Shown here: positions 54,803 through 63,917 of the stretch, piece after piece
Layout of the letters: every line of letters starts with the position of its first letter
How positions within the stretch are numbered: the first letter of the stretch is position 1
NCBI RefSeq assembly: GCF_000969835.1
Contig: NZ_KQ033915.1
Span: 153,329-217,328 of the forward strand
DNA: 64,000 nt
Reading direction: 5' to 3'
Origin: Parabacteroides goldsteinii DSM 19448 = WAL 12034
Lineage (GTDB): Bacteria > Bacteroidota > Bacteroidia > Bacteroidales > Tannerellaceae
Position numbers and translations under genes: made by a program
The notes under the pieces: model-generated
Told to the model about the DNA's origin: nothing
The model's database searches: none
The model's input: the letters and a program-made list of their open reading frames with translations, nothing else

Positions 54803-55108
54803 TTATTCCAGCGGCTTGCGGTAGTTCACCTCTAACAGCTCACGCAACCCGGATTCGGGGTAAAGCACCTTCCCTCCCAAAAGGATAAAGGGCAGCACCC
54901 TGTTGTTGCGGTACTCCTGCAAGGTGCGGCGGCTGACACGGAGCAAGTCCGCCACCTCCCTGTCCGTCAGGTAACGTTCCCCGTCCAGCGGCGGACGGTA
55001 ACTTTCCAAAAATGCGGAGAGCCATTTAGAGCCTTTGCGCATATTCTGCACCACTGTGGCAAGCGGCTCGTCCTCCAGTGTAAAAACATCGTTGTTCTCG
55101 TTCATCAT
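54803..55108 (-). CDS. Small helix-turn-helix (excisionase/MerR-like) protein A
   Basis: 101 residues. The C-terminal half has the winged-helix pattern of excisionase-like DNA-binding proteins: YLTDREVADLLRVSRRTLQEYRNNRVLPFILLGGKVLYPESGLRELLE. An acidic N-terminal tail precedes it. Found 30 bases downstream of a second similar gene on the same strand. These two face the Xis-like pair at 55641-56351 across a shared control region. Likely a regulator or directionality factor of the ICE. Confidence 0.75.
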   Translation of the reverse strand: MMNENNDVFTLEDEPLATVVQNMRKGSKWLSAFLESYRPPLDGERYLTDREVADLLRVSRRTLQEYRNNRVLPFILLGGKVLYPESGLRELLEVNYRKPLE

Positions 55109-55138
55109 AACTTTGGATTCAGTGGGTGAATAATAAGA

Positions 55139-55438
55139 TTATCTGCCGCCGGGATAGAGCGTACCGATAAGCGGAATCAGTCTCCTGACTTCTTCCGGCT
55201 TGTAATAGAACCTGCGGTTTATCTGCGAGTAGCCGATAAGCCGCTTGTCGCGTAACGTCTGCAACGTGCGCGGGCTGATTCTCAACTGCCCGCAGACCTC
55301 CTCGCCCGTGAGCCATCTTTCCTGCCGCCCGCCGTCGCTCCTGCGCCTCAGGGCGGCTACCTTCTCCGCGAGGGCGTTGAAGGACGCCACCATCATCTCG
55401 AAGGTCTTTTTCTCGATAGATACTATTTCCATAAGCAA
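55139..55438 (-). CDS. Small helix-turn-helix (excisionase/MerR-like) protein B
   Basis: 99 residues: a helical N-terminal segment (EKKTFEMMVASFNALAEKVAALRRR) and a winged-helix domain (WLTGEEVCGQLRISPRTLQTLRDKRLIGYSQINRRFYYKPEEVRRLI). Same domain as its downstream neighbour. First gene of a two-gene minus-strand operon with a promoter box at 55458-55465. Start could also be the second ATG two codons later. Confidence 0.75.
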   Translation of the reverse strand: MLMEIVSIEKKTFEMMVASFNALAEKVAALRRRSDGGRQERWLTGEEVCGQLRISPRTLQTLRDKRLIGYSQINRRFYYKPEEVRRLIPLIGTLYPGGR

Positions 55439-55457
55439 AACATTTCAGAGTTTGCCG

Positions 55458-55465
55458 CAAAGGTA
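55458..55465 (-). promoter_or_regulatory. Promoter -7 box of the HTH A/B operon
   Basis: Minus strand reads TACCTTTG, 20 bases upstream of the start at 55438. Confidence 0.55.
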
Positions 55466-55557
55466 ACGAAGCCGCTATGAACATGCACCGTTTCCCGCTA
55501 AAAGGCAGCTTGTTGCGCCGTCTGTCCGGGTAACGGAGCCATTATCCGTAAAAATCT

Positions 55558-55626
55558 TACGTGAGCCACGTAGTGAGCTGTTAAAGCCCCTTTGGTTTAT
55601 TGCTGAATTTTGCCGCAGAAACCAAA
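55558..55626. promoter_or_regulatory. Shared control region with two inverted repeats
   Basis: Between the divergent HTH operons lie TACGTG-AGC-CACGTA (55558-55572) and TTTGGTTT...AAACCAAA (55591-55598 with 55619-55626). Both are likely operator sites; which protein binds is unknown. Confidence 0.45.
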
Positions 55627-55640
55627 AGAAAGGACTGAAT

Positions 55641-55997
55641 ATGAAAGTGATAACGATGGAAAGTTCCGTCTTCACCGCATTGACGGAACAGATAGCCGAG
55701 ATAGCGGCACACGTGCGTGCCGTTTCCGGCGGGAGGAAGGAAGAATCCCCCGACAGGCTGCTCACCACTCGCGAGGCGGCGCACCTGCTGAACGTGAGTT
55801 GCCGCACCCTCCAGCGCATGCGCAGCGAACAGCGCATCGCCTATGTCGTGCTGCGCGGCAAGTGCCGCTACCGGCAGTCGGAGATAGACCGCCTGCTCGA
55901 AGACAGTACCGTCACGGGAGATGCCGCGACACCGGAACAGATGAAACGCAACCACACGCTGCGCACGGGCGGCAAACCCAAAGGAAGGAGGACATAG
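55641..55997 (+). CDS. Xis2c-like helix-turn-helix protein
   Basis: 118 residues: helical N-terminus (SSVFTALTEQIAEIAAHVRAV), winged-helix DNA-binding domain (LLTTREAAHLLNVSCRTLQRMRSEQRIAYVVLRGKCRYRQSEIDRLLE) and a basic tail. Its place as first gene of the cluster HTH-HTH-Orf3-like-topoisomerase is that of xis2c in CTnDOT, where this small protein promotes excision and regulates transfer genes. Function here is inferred from position and fold. Confidence 0.8.
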   Translation: MKVITMESSVFTALTEQIAEIAAHVRAVSGGRKEESPDRLLTTREAAHLLNVSCRTLQRMRSEQRIAYVVLRGKCRYRQSEIDRLLEDSTVTGDAATPEQMKRNHTLRTGGKPKGRRT

Positions 55998-56000
55998 GAC

Positions 56001-56351
56001 ATGGAACTGCTTACCCGCAACAATTTTGAGAACTGGATGCAGAAGGTGATGGAACGGCTCGACCGTCAGGACGAGATGCTGCTCTCCATGCAGCCGTCCG
56101 GCAAAGCCCCGAACCCGATGGACGGGATCAGGCTTTTCGACAACCAAGACCTGTGCATGCTGCTCCAGATCAGCAAGCGCACCCTGCAACGCTACCGCAG
56201 CATCGGCGCGCTGCCCTACAAGACACTCGGCAAAAAGACCTATTACAGCGAGGCGGACGTGCTGACGTTCCTCTCCGAACATGTAAAGGACTTCCGCAAG
56301 GAAGATATAGCCTTCTACAAGGCTCGTATCCATAATTTCTTTCAAAAATAA
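56001..56351 (+). CDS. Xis2d-like helix-turn-helix protein
   Basis: 116 residues: N-terminal helix (LTRNNFENWMQKVMERLDRQDEML), winged-helix domain (LFDNQDLCMLLQISKRTLQRYRSIGALPYKTLGKKTYYSEADVLTFL) and a basic C-terminus. It begins three bases after the first Xis-like gene and precedes the Orf3-like gene by 19 bases, the position of xis2d in CTnDOT, whose product is a directionality factor with IntDOT. Confidence 0.8.
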   Translation: MELLTRNNFENWMQKVMERLDRQDEMLLSMQPSGKAPNPMDGIRLFDNQDLCMLLQISKRTLQRYRSIGALPYKTLGKKTYYSEADVLTFLSEHVKDFRKEDIAFYKARIHNFFQK

Positions 56352-56370
56352 CCATTAAAACATTTTTCAG

Positions 56371-57948
56371 ATGGCAAAGAAAAAAGACGAAAAGGACGTG
56401 CTGGTTGTCCGTGACGAGAAGACGGGCGAAATCAGCGTGGTAGCCGGGCTGAACGCCGACGGTTCCCCCAAGCGCATCCCCGCGAAAGCGGAGAACGCGC
56501 AGAGTTTCCTGCAATTCGACCGGCACGGCGACGTGCTGGACAACTTCTTCAAGAACTTCTTCCGGCAGTGCAAGGAACCCAGCCGCTTCGGTTTCTACCG
56601 TGTCGCGGCGGACCAAGCCGACAAGCTGCTGGAGGTTATCAAGGACTTGCTGAAAGACCCCGACGGCAACAAGGAGATGCTTGCGCCCCACAAGGTGGAC
56701 ACCTCCGGCTACGAAAAGAAAGTACAGGAGGAGCAGTCCGCCGAAAAGCAGGAACAACCGGAACAGAAACAAGATGACGAACCTAAAAAACAGGAAGAAA
56801 TGGAACAGAAAAACGAACAGAATCAGGAAAGCCCGCAGCAGACGCAGGGCAACCGGGGCTACCAGCCCATCGACGAGAGCAAGATCAATTGGCAGGAGTT
56901 GGAGGAGAAATGGGGCGTGAAGCGCGACGACCTTGAAAAGTCGGGCAACCTTGACAGGATGCTCAACTACGGTAAGTCCGACTTGGTGAGGGTGTCGCCC
57001 AATTTCGGTGGAGAGGCTTTCGAGTTGGACGCCCGCCTCTCCTTCAAGAGGGACGGCGAGGGTAATGTCAGCCTTGTGCCGCACTTCATCCGCAAGGAGC
57101 AGAAACTCGACGAGTACAAGGAACACAAGTTCTCCGACGACGACCGGAAGAACCTGTGCGAAACGGGCAACCTCGGCAGGGTCGTGGACCTCGTGGACAG
57201 GGAAACGGGCGAGATCATCCCCTCGTTCGTCAGCATCGACCGCAAGACGAACGAAATCACGGATGTCCCGGCGAACAAGGTGCGCATACCGGAGCGCATC
57301 GGCAAGACGGAAATCACCAAGCAGGAGCAGGACATGTTGCGTGCCGGGCTGCCCGTGCGTGACAAGCTCATCGAGCGCAAGGACGGCAGGAAGTTCCTCA
57401 CCACCCTGCAAGTGAACGTGGAGCAGCGCGGCGTGGAGTTCGTGCCGGGAACCAGCAGGTCCCCCCGTGCCGCCCGGACGCAGGAAACGAAGAACAACCC
57501 CGCACAAGGACAGGCGCAGGGTACGGAGAATGCCGGGGGCACGAACAAGGAGCAACGCCGCAACACGTGGACGAACGCCGACGGCAGCATCCGCCCCATC
57601 AGCAAATGGAGCGGCGTGGACTTCACCGAACAGCAGAAAGCCGACTACGTGGCTGGCAAAGCCGTGAAATTAGAGAACGTGACCGACAAGCAAGGCTTCC
57701 ACGCCACGATGTACATCAAGTTCAATTCGGAGAAGGGACGCCCGTACCGCTACGACACCAATCCCGACAACGCGCAGAAGGTCGCCCCGTCCAACGAGAG
57801 CCGCACACAGGTGGCAGTGAACAGCGAGGGCAAGACCAACGAGGCTACCAAGAACCTGAAGGAGCCGTTGCGGAAGGGACAGACCGCCCCAAAGGACACC
57901 GCACAGCAACAGCAGCAGAAAAGAAACAACAAGGGCATGAAGATGTAA
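56371..57948 (+). CDS. Orf3-like DUF4099/DUF3945 protein of the excision operon
   Basis: 525 residues. N-terminal domain (ENAQSFLQFDRHGDVLDNFFKNFFRQCKEP), a highly charged Gln/Glu linker at about 125-165, a DUF4099-like part (INWQELEEKWGVKRDDLEKSGNLDRMLNYGKSDLV) and DUF3945-like repeats (LSDDDRKNLCETGNLGRVVDL; LTKQEQDMLRAGLPVRDKL; FTEQQKADYVAGKAVKLENV). In CTnDOT the gene between xis2d and exc is orf3; its biochemical role is not known. It is GC-rich, and the long frame on the opposite strand is a shadow. Confidence 0.78.
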   Translation: MAKKKDEKDVLVVRDEKTGEISVVAGLNADGSPKRIPAKAENAQSFLQFDRHGDVLDNFFKNFFRQCKEPSRFGFYRVAADQADKLLEVIKDLLKDPDGNKEMLAPHKVDTSGYEKKVQEEQSAEKQEQPEQKQDDEPKKQEEMEQKNEQNQESPQQTQGNRGYQPIDESKINWQELEEKWGVKRDDLEKSGNLDRMLNYGKSDLVRVSPNFGGEAFELDARLSFKRDGEGNVSLVPHFIRKEQKLDEYKEHKFSDDDRKNLCETGNLGRVVDLVDRETGEIIPSFVSIDRKTNEITDVPANKVRIPERIGKTEITKQEQDMLRAGLPVRDKLIERKDGRKFLTTLQVNVEQRGVEFVPGTSRSPRAARTQETKNNPAQGQAQGTENAGGTNKEQRRNTWTNADGSIRPISKWSGVDFTEQQKADYVAGKAVKLENVTDKQGFHATMYIKFNSEKGRPYRYDTNPDNAQKVAPSNESRTQVAVNSEGKTNEATKNLKEPLRKGQTAPKDTAQQQQQKRNNKGMKM

Positions 57949-58008
57949 TCCCGTGTCCGCCACTAAATCCGAAGTAACATTTGTAAAATTCAAAACGACA
58001 GAAAAAAT

Positions 58009-60099
58009 ATGAAGACAATCATTGCAGAAAAGCCTTCTGTGGCACGTGAGATTGCCCGCATCGTGGGCGCGACAAAGAGAGAGGAAGGATATTTCGAGGG
58101 AGGCGGCTACGCCGTGACATGGGCGTTCGGACACCTCGTGCAGCTTGCCATGCCCGACGGCTACGGCATACGCGGCTTTGTCCGTGACAACCTGCCCGTC
58201 ATCCCCGACACCTTCACGCTCGTCCCCCGTCAGGTAAAGACGGAGAAGGGCTACAAGCCCGACAGCGGCGTGGTGGCTCAGATTAAAACCGTCACCCGTC
58301 TTTTCAAGGAAAGCGAACAGATCATCGTGGCGACCGATGCCGGACGCGAGGGTGAACTTATCTTCCGCTACCTCTACCATTACACCGGATGCACCACCCC
58401 GTTCGTCCGCCTCTGGATAAGCTCGCTTACCGACAAGGCTATCCGCGAGGGACTGCGAAACCTTGAAGAAGGCGGCAAATACGACAACCTCTATCTTGCT
58501 GCCAAAGCGCGGAGCGAATCAGACTGGCTCGTGGGTATCAACGGCACGCAGGCACTCTCCATCGCCGCCGGACACGGCACGTACTCCGTCGGGCGGGTGC
58601 AGACACCCACGCTGGCGATGGTGTGCGCACGCTATTGGGAGAATCGCCGCTTCACACCCGAAGCCTTCTGGCAGCTCCATATCGCAACGGACGGCTGCAA
58701 TGAAGGAACGGTGAAGTTTTCCTCTTCCGAAAAGTGGAAAGAGAAAGAGCCTGCGACGGAACTATATAATAAGGTGAAGTCGGCTGGCACAGCCACCGTC
58801 ACGAAAGCCGAACGCAAGGAGAAGACGGAGGAAACACCGCTGCTGTACGACCTGACGACGCTCCAGAAGGAAGCCAACGCCAAGCACGGCTTCACGGCGG
58901 AACAGACGCTTGAAATCGCGCAGAAGCTCTACGAGAAGAAGCTCATCACCTATCCGCGAACCGGAAGCCGCTACATCCCCGAAGACGTGTTCGCCGAAAT
59001 CCCCAAGCTGCTCGCCTTCATCGGGGCTTTGCCCGAATGGAAAGGCAAGGTGCAGCCGAAATGCGTCCCGACACGCAGAAGCGTGGACGGCGGTAAGGTG
59101 ACGGACCACCACGCCCTGCTCGTCACGGGCGAGAAACCGCTGTTCCTCTCCAAAGAGGACAGTACCGTCTATCAGATGGTTGCCGGGCGCATGATCGAGG
59201 CGTTCTCCGAAAAATGCGTCAAGGACACCGCCACCGTCACGGCGGAGTGTGCCGGAGTGGAGTTCACGGTGAAAGGCAGCGTTATCAGGCAAGCCGGATG
59301 GCGCGCCGTCTATGGCGGGGAGGACAAGGAAGAAACCGCCATCCCCAATTGGCAGGAAGGCGACACGCTGACGCTGAAAGGCTGCTCCATCACGGAGGGA
59401 AAGACCAAACCCAAGCCGCTGCATACTGAGGCCACACTATTATCGGCAATGGAAACGGCGGGCAAGGACATAGAGGACGACGCATTGCGTCAGGCGTTGA
59501 AGGACTGCGGCATCGGCACGCCCGCCACCCGTGCGGCGATTATCGAAACGCTCTTCAAGCGCGGCTACATGGAACGCTGCAAGAAATCGCTTGTGCCGAC
59601 TGAAAAAGGGCTTGCCCTTTACTCTGTCGTGAAGACGATGCGCATCGCCGACGTAGCCATGACGGGCGAATGGGAGAAGAATCTGGCACGCATCGAGCGC
59701 GGGGAACTGCCCGCAGACACTTTCCGCAGGGAAATAGAGGCGTACACACGCGAAATCACCTCCGAACTGCTCTCGTGCAACAAGCTGTTCTCCCGCAGGG
59801 ATTCCGGCTGCAAGTGTCCCAAGTGCGGGACGGGCAGCATGCAGTTCTACGGCAAGGTGGTACGCTGCGACAATGCGGAGTGCGGGCTGCCCGTGTTCCG
59901 CCTGAAGGCGAACCGCACCCTTTCCGACGACGAGATCAAAGAGCTGCTCACCGACGGGCATACGAAGCTGCTCAAAGGCTTCAAGAGCAAGCAGGGCAAG
60001 AGCTTCGATGCCATAGTCGCCTTTGACGGGGACTATAACACGACTTTCGTGTTCCCCGAAAGGAAAACGAGCAGGAAATTTTCAGGACGGAAGAAATAG
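58009..60099 (+). CDS. topB: Type IA DNA topoisomerase (topoisomerase III, Exc-like)
   Basis: Relaxes or decatenates DNA through a 5'-phosphotyrosine link. The 696-residue protein has the TOPRIM domain (MKTIIAEKPSVAREIARIVG ... DAGREGELIFRYLY), the active-site tyrosine at about residue 315 in LITYPRTGSRYI, the toroid domains (SVGRVQTPTLAMV), and one C-terminal zinc ribbon (CKCPKCGTGSMQF...VRCDNAECG). Position after the Xis-like pair and Orf3-like gene is that of Exc in CTnDOT, which takes part in excision. Confidence 0.93.
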   Translation: MKTIIAEKPSVAREIARIVGATKREEGYFEGGGYAVTWAFGHLVQLAMPDGYGIRGFVRDNLPVIPDTFTLVPRQVKTEKGYKPDSGVVAQIKTVTRLFKESEQIIVATDAGREGELIFRYLYHYTGCTTPFVRLWISSLTDKAIREGLRNLEEGGKYDNLYLAAKARSESDWLVGINGTQALSIAAGHGTYSVGRVQTPTLAMVCARYWENRRFTPEAFWQLHIATDGCNEGTVKFSSSEKWKEKEPATELYNKVKSAGTATVTKAERKEKTEETPLLYDLTTLQKEANAKHGFTAEQTLEIAQKLYEKKLITYPRTGSRYIPEDVFAEIPKLLAFIGALPEWKGKVQPKCVPTRRSVDGGKVTDHHALLVTGEKPLFLSKEDSTVYQMVAGRMIEAFSEKCVKDTATVTAECAGVEFTVKGSVIRQAGWRAVYGGEDKEETAIPNWQEGDTLTLKGCSITEGKTKPKPLHTEATLLSAMETAGKDIEDDALRQALKDCGIGTPATRAAIIETLFKRGYMERCKKSLVPTEKGLALYSVVKTMRIADVAMTGEWEKNLARIERGELPADTFRREIEAYTREITSELLSCNKLFSRRDSGCKCPKCGTGSMQFYGKVVRCDNAECGLPVFRLKANRTLSDDEIKELLTDGHTKLLKGFKSKQGKSFDAIVAFDGDYNTTFVFPERKTSRKFSGRKK

Positions 60100-60102
60100 T
60101 AT

Positions 60103-60110
60103 TAACTTTG
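60103..60110 (+). promoter_or_regulatory. Promoter -7 box before the DUF1896-methylase operon
   Basis: TAACTTTG, just after the topoisomerase stop and about 150 bases before the next start. No clear -33 element. Confidence 0.4.
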
Positions 60111-60176
60111 CCACTGGTTCAGAGTAATGAATTGTTCTTCGATACCGGATTACACTCATACTTTGGATTTAGTGGT

Positions 60177-60208
60177 GGCACTCGGAGGGATACCGAGTGC
60201 CTTTTCTT
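60177..60208 (+). terminator. Intrinsic terminator or attenuator in the DUF1896 leader
   Basis: GGCACTCGG (60177-60185) and CCGAGTGCC (60193-60201) form a perfect 9-bp stem followed by TTTTCTTT. It lies between the promoter box and the start codon, so it may end topB transcripts or attenuate the next operon. Confidence 0.65.
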
Positions 60209-60262
60209 TCTCCTTTCCAGACGATTATCCCCGTCATTACCAATCCACTAAATTCCAAAGTA

Positions 60263-60715
60263 ATGAACAACAAGAAGAAAAACGAGGGTCAGACCGACTT
60301 TTCCTATTACGGTCTGTACCTGCTGGACTATCTCCGCACGAACAAGTTTGAACAGGCTTCCGATGATGCCTTCATCCGGGAACGCGCCGACCGTGCCGCC
60401 GAAACGTATGAGCGTGCGCGGCTCGAAGGCTATCCGCCCGAAGGGGCGCAGGAGTTGGCGATGGACACGCTCCTGCGGGGGCTTCGCTATTCCAAGTACG
60501 CCATCCTCCGCGAAGTCGTGGAAAACGAGTTTGCCGAAGAAGTGCCGGAAAAGAAACGCGAGGCCTTCATCCGAAAGCTGCTGCCGCCTGTCGGTAATGT
60601 ATTCTCCGCTTATGACCTTTCGGACGACAATTTCGCCCTGTCGCCCGAATACGACCTGCTCTACACGGAGCTGACGGGAGCCGTCGTCCTTTATATCGGG
60701 GAATATGGCGTTTAA
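60263..60715 (+). CDS. DUF1896 domain protein
   Basis: A 150-residue acidic protein starting MNNKKKNEGQTDFSYYGLYLLDYLRTN with the DUF1896 pattern (ERADRAAETYERARLEGYPPEGAQELAMDTLLRGLRYSKYAILREVVENEF). Function unknown; it is a standard gene of Bacteroidales conjugative elements directly before the large methylase/helicase, which it overlaps by 11 bases. The start at 60263 is chosen because the upstream in-frame codons run through the terminator hairpin. Confidence 0.8.
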   Translation: MNNKKKNEGQTDFSYYGLYLLDYLRTNKFEQASDDAFIRERADRAAETYERARLEGYPPEGAQELAMDTLLRGLRYSKYAILREVVENEFAEEVPEKKREAFIRKLLPPVGNVFSAYDLSDDNFALSPEYDLLYTELTGAVVLYIGEYGV

Positions 60716-63700
60716 CCGCAAACAACGGCTGCGGGACAACATCGAGGCGATACGGACGGCATTCATCCTTGACAGGGAACGGAGGACGGCAACCGCCGAG
60801 GAACAAGCCATACTTCGGAAGTATTGCGGTTTCGGCGGGTTGAAGTGCATACTGAACCCGGCAAAGGAACTGACGGATGCCGTGCATTGGGCGAAATCGG
60901 ACCTCGAACTGTTTGCCCCGACGGTGGAGCTGCACAGGCTGGTGCGTGAAAACAGCAAGGACGATACGGAGTACAAGCGGTACGTGGATGCCATGAAGCA
61001 GTCCGTGCTGACCGCTTTCTACACCCCGCCGGAGATAACCGGCACTATCGCGGACGTACTGCATGAACACGGCATACGTCCCGACCGTGTACTGGAGCCG
61101 TCGGCGGGTGTGGGCGCATTCGTGGATGCCGTGCTGGAAAACAAGCCGGACGCGGATGTCATGGCTTTCGAGAAAGACCTGATGACGGGCAAGATATTGG
61201 GACACCTGCATCCCGACCAAAAGGTAAGGGTGCAGGGATTCGAGAAGATAGAGAAGCCCTTCACGGACTATTTCGACCTTGCCATCTCGAACATCCCGTT
61301 CGGCGACGTGGCTGTGTTCGACCCGGAGTTTACAGGAAGCCAAGACCCGGCAAGGCGTTCCGCACAGAAGGCAATACACAACTATTTCTTCCTGAAAAGC
61401 CTTGACGCGGTGCGTGAGGGCGGCATCGTGGCGTTCATCACCTCGCATGGAGTGCTGGACGCACCGTCCAACGCGCCTATACGCGAGTATATGATGCGTA
61501 ATGCCAATCTGGTGGGTGTCGCACGCCTGCCGAACAACCTCTTCACGGACAACGCGGGTACGGAGGTGGGCAGCGACCTGATTATCCTTCAAAAGAACAG
61601 CGGCAAGAAACGGGAGCTGTACGATTATGAAGAGTTGTTCGTGCAGACGGAAAAGACACCGATAGGCAGTTTCCAGAACGGGTATGTCGGCAGCATCGGC
61701 ATGATTCCCCACTCGGATCTGATAAGCGGCACGGACCCTTACGGGAAACCTGCCTATAAAGTCATGCACCGGGGCGGCATCGGGCAAATGGCGGAGGACT
61801 TGCGGGAACATATGGATATCGAGCTGTATAAGTTGGACAGAAAACTGTATGAAATGCACAGCCTGCATCCGGCACAAGGGAAAAGCACGGTTACAGAAAC
61901 CATTTCCACACCGGTTGTCACTCCTGAGATACAGCCACGTCATGAAATGGCAGCGAAACCCGAAGCGGCAGCACCGCAGCCGGAGGAAGAAAAGCCGGAG
62001 ATAGAGCCGCGCCGCCCCGATTATTCGGAGGGCGTGCAGCTCTCCCTGCTCGACCTCTGGGGCATGACCGAGGAAGTACGCAAGCAGGACGCACCCTCCA
62101 AGAAGAAAAAGACAGCGAAAAAGGGAAGCCCGGCAAGGCGTATGCCTCCCAAACCACAGGCGCAGGTTACGACCGCACCGCCACAGCCGTCTGCCGCACC
62201 GCTGACGGAGAACAGGGACAGCCATGAAACAAAGCCGGTGAGTGTCGCAGCCAAAGCCGATCCGGATGATATTTACGCCACTTTGGATTGGGACACCAAT
62301 CCGCCCATCAACGGCTTCTATGAAATGATGATGGACCTCACGCCGGAGCGACGCAAGGAGCTTCGCAGGCTGGCGGCACAGCATCAGGAGAAACAACGGG
62401 TGGACGGGACGGCGGTGAAAGCCGCTCCCGCCACTAACATGCCGGAAAAGGAAGCGACAAAACGACCCGAAGCACAGCCGGAAGTCGCAACCGTTCCCGT
62501 TACGGACAATAACGCAAGTGAGACAACAACTTCCCTTTTCCCTGAATTTGAAACGGAAAAGCCGAAGGAGGAACCTCTCGACCTTTCTCCCCGTCCGTTC
62601 AACGGTATGCTGGAGCCGCACTACCGTGACGGCTCTATGGTACTGGATGCTTCACGCAATCTCGGTTATTTGAAGGGCCTCACGCCTTACGGCGCGACAT
62701 TCCAACCGCTTGACCTGACCGGCTACCAGAAGGAGAAAGCGATGTTGTATGTGTCACTCCGTGACGCATACGAGCGGCTTTACCGCTACGAGGCGGAGTA
62801 TCACGATGAAGGGTCTGCGCAACGCGGAGCGTTGAATACCTGCTACGATGAGTTTGTCATGCGCTACGGCAACCTCAATGCCAAGCATAACGTGAAACTG
62901 TTGATGATGGATGCCGCCGGACGCGACATCCTTTCGCTGGAACGGGCGGAGGACGGCAGGTTCGTCAAGGCGGACATCTTCGAACGTCCCGTTTCCTTCT
63001 CTGTGGAGAGCCATGCCAACGTAAGCTCTCCCGAAGAGGCGTTATCCGCATCGCTCAACAAGTTCGGCACGGTCAATCTCGACTATATGCGGGAGATAAC
63101 CGACAGCACGGAAGAGGGATTGCTTGACGCCCTCAAAGGACGCATCTTCTACAACCCGCTCGTAACCGGTTACGAGATAAAGGACAGGTTCATCGCCGGG
63201 AACGTGATAGAGAAGGCGGAGCGCATCGAGGCATGGATAGGCGACAACCCCGAAAACGGACGTATGCCGGAAGTGAAGCAGGCGTTGGAGGCTCTGAAAG
63301 AAGCCGAGCCGCAGCGCATCGCCTTTGAGGACCTCGACTTCAATTTCGGGGAACGCTGGATTCCGACGGGCGTGTACGCCGCCTATATGAGCCACCTGTT
63401 CGACACGGACGTGAAAATCGCCTACTCCGCAAGCATGGACGAGTTTTCGGTGGCGTGCGGCTACCGCACCATGAAAATCACGGACGAGTTTTTAGTGAAG
63501 GGCTATTACCGGAACTATGACGGCATGCACCTGTTGAAACACGCCCTGCACAACACCTGCCCTGACATGATGAAGTCCATAGGAAAGGATGAGCATGGCA
63601 ATGACATCAAGGTGCGTGACAGCGAGGGCATACAGCTCGCCAACGCCAAGATCGACGAGATTCGCAACGGGTTCTCGGAATGGCTGGAAGAGCAGTCGCC

Positions 63701-63917
63701 GCAGTTCAAGGAGAGGCTGACAACGATGTACAACCGCAAGTTCAACTGTTTCGTGCGTCCGAAGTATGACGGATCGCACCAGACCTTTCCCGACCTCAAC
63801 CTCAAAGGACTGGCAAGCCGGGGTATCAAGAGCGTCTATCCGTCGCAGATGGATTGCGTCTGGATGCTCAAACAGAACGGCGGCGGCATTTGTGACCACG
63901 AGGTACTGCGCCCATAA
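60705..63917 (+). CDS. N6-adenine methylase/SNF2-type helicase, 5' half, interrupted by a putative group II intron
   Basis: 1070 codons of the giant ICE protein that normally joins a DNA adenine methylase to an SNF2-like helicase. AdoMet motif I LEPSAGVGAF is at residues 130-139 and the catalytic-type motif NIPF at 196-199. A Pro/Lys-rich linker lies around 400-540. The frame ends at GGGICDHEV-LRP-stop: the expected continuation is the Walker A box (HEVGAGKT), so the coding sequence is broken inside that motif at about 63903-63906. The bases after it look like the 5' end of a group II intron, and the rest of the gene should resume beyond the window. Confidence 0.85.
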   Translation: MAFNRKQRLRDNIEAIRTAFILDRERRTATAEEQAILRKYCGFGGLKCILNPAKELTDAVHWAKSDLELFAPTVELHRLVRENSKDDTEYKRYVDAMKQSVLTAFYTPPEITGTIADVLHEHGIRPDRVLEPSAGVGAFVDAVLENKPDADVMAFEKDLMTGKILGHLHPDQKVRVQGFEKIEKPFTDYFDLAISNIPFGDVAVFDPEFTGSQDPARRSAQKAIHNYFFLKSLDAVREGGIVAFITSHGVLDAPSNAPIREYMMRNANLVGVARLPNNLFTDNAGTEVGSDLIILQKNSGKKRELYDYEELFVQTEKTPIGSFQNGYVGSIGMIPHSDLISGTDPYGKPAYKVMHRGGIGQMAEDLREHMDIELYKLDRKLYEMHSLHPAQGKSTVTETISTPVVTPEIQPRHEMAAKPEAAAPQPEEEKPEIEPRRPDYSEGVQLSLLDLWGMTEEVRKQDAPSKKKKTAKKGSPARRMPPKPQAQVTTAPPQPSAAPLTENRDSHETKPVSVAAKADPDDIYATLDWDTNPPINGFYEMMMDLTPERRKELRRLAAQHQEKQRVDGTAVKAAPATNMPEKEATKRPEAQPEVATVPVTDNNASETTTSLFPEFETEKPKEEPLDLSPRPFNGMLEPHYRDGSMVLDASRNLGYLKGLTPYGATFQPLDLTGYQKEKAMLYVSLRDAYERLYRYEAEYHDEGSAQRGALNTCYDEFVMRYGNLNAKHNVKLLMMDAAGRDILSLERAEDGRFVKADIFERPVSFSVESHANVSSPEEALSASLNKFGTVNLDYMREITDSTEEGLLDALKGRIFYNPLVTGYEIKDRFIAGNVIEKAERIEAWIGDNPENGRMPEVKQALEALKEAEPQRIAFEDLDFNFGERWIPTGVYAAYMSHLFDTDVKIAYSASMDEFSVACGYRTMKITDEFLVKGYYRNYDGMHLLKHALHNTCPDMMKSIGKDEHGNDIKVRDSEGIQLANAKIDEIRNGFSEWLEEQSPQFKERLTTMYNRKFNCFVRPKYDGSHQTFPDLNLKGLASRGIKSVYPSQMDCVWMLKQNGGGICDHEVLRP

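Noticed and set aside
56170..57555. 461-codon minus-strand frame opposite the Orf3-like gene
   Set aside because: Hydrophobic repetitive shadow of a charged GC-rich gene on the plus strand.
60567..62621. 684-codon minus-strand frame opposite the methylase/helicase
   Set aside because: Low-complexity, arginine/leucine/cysteine-rich translation with no domain; the plus strand carries AdoMet motifs.
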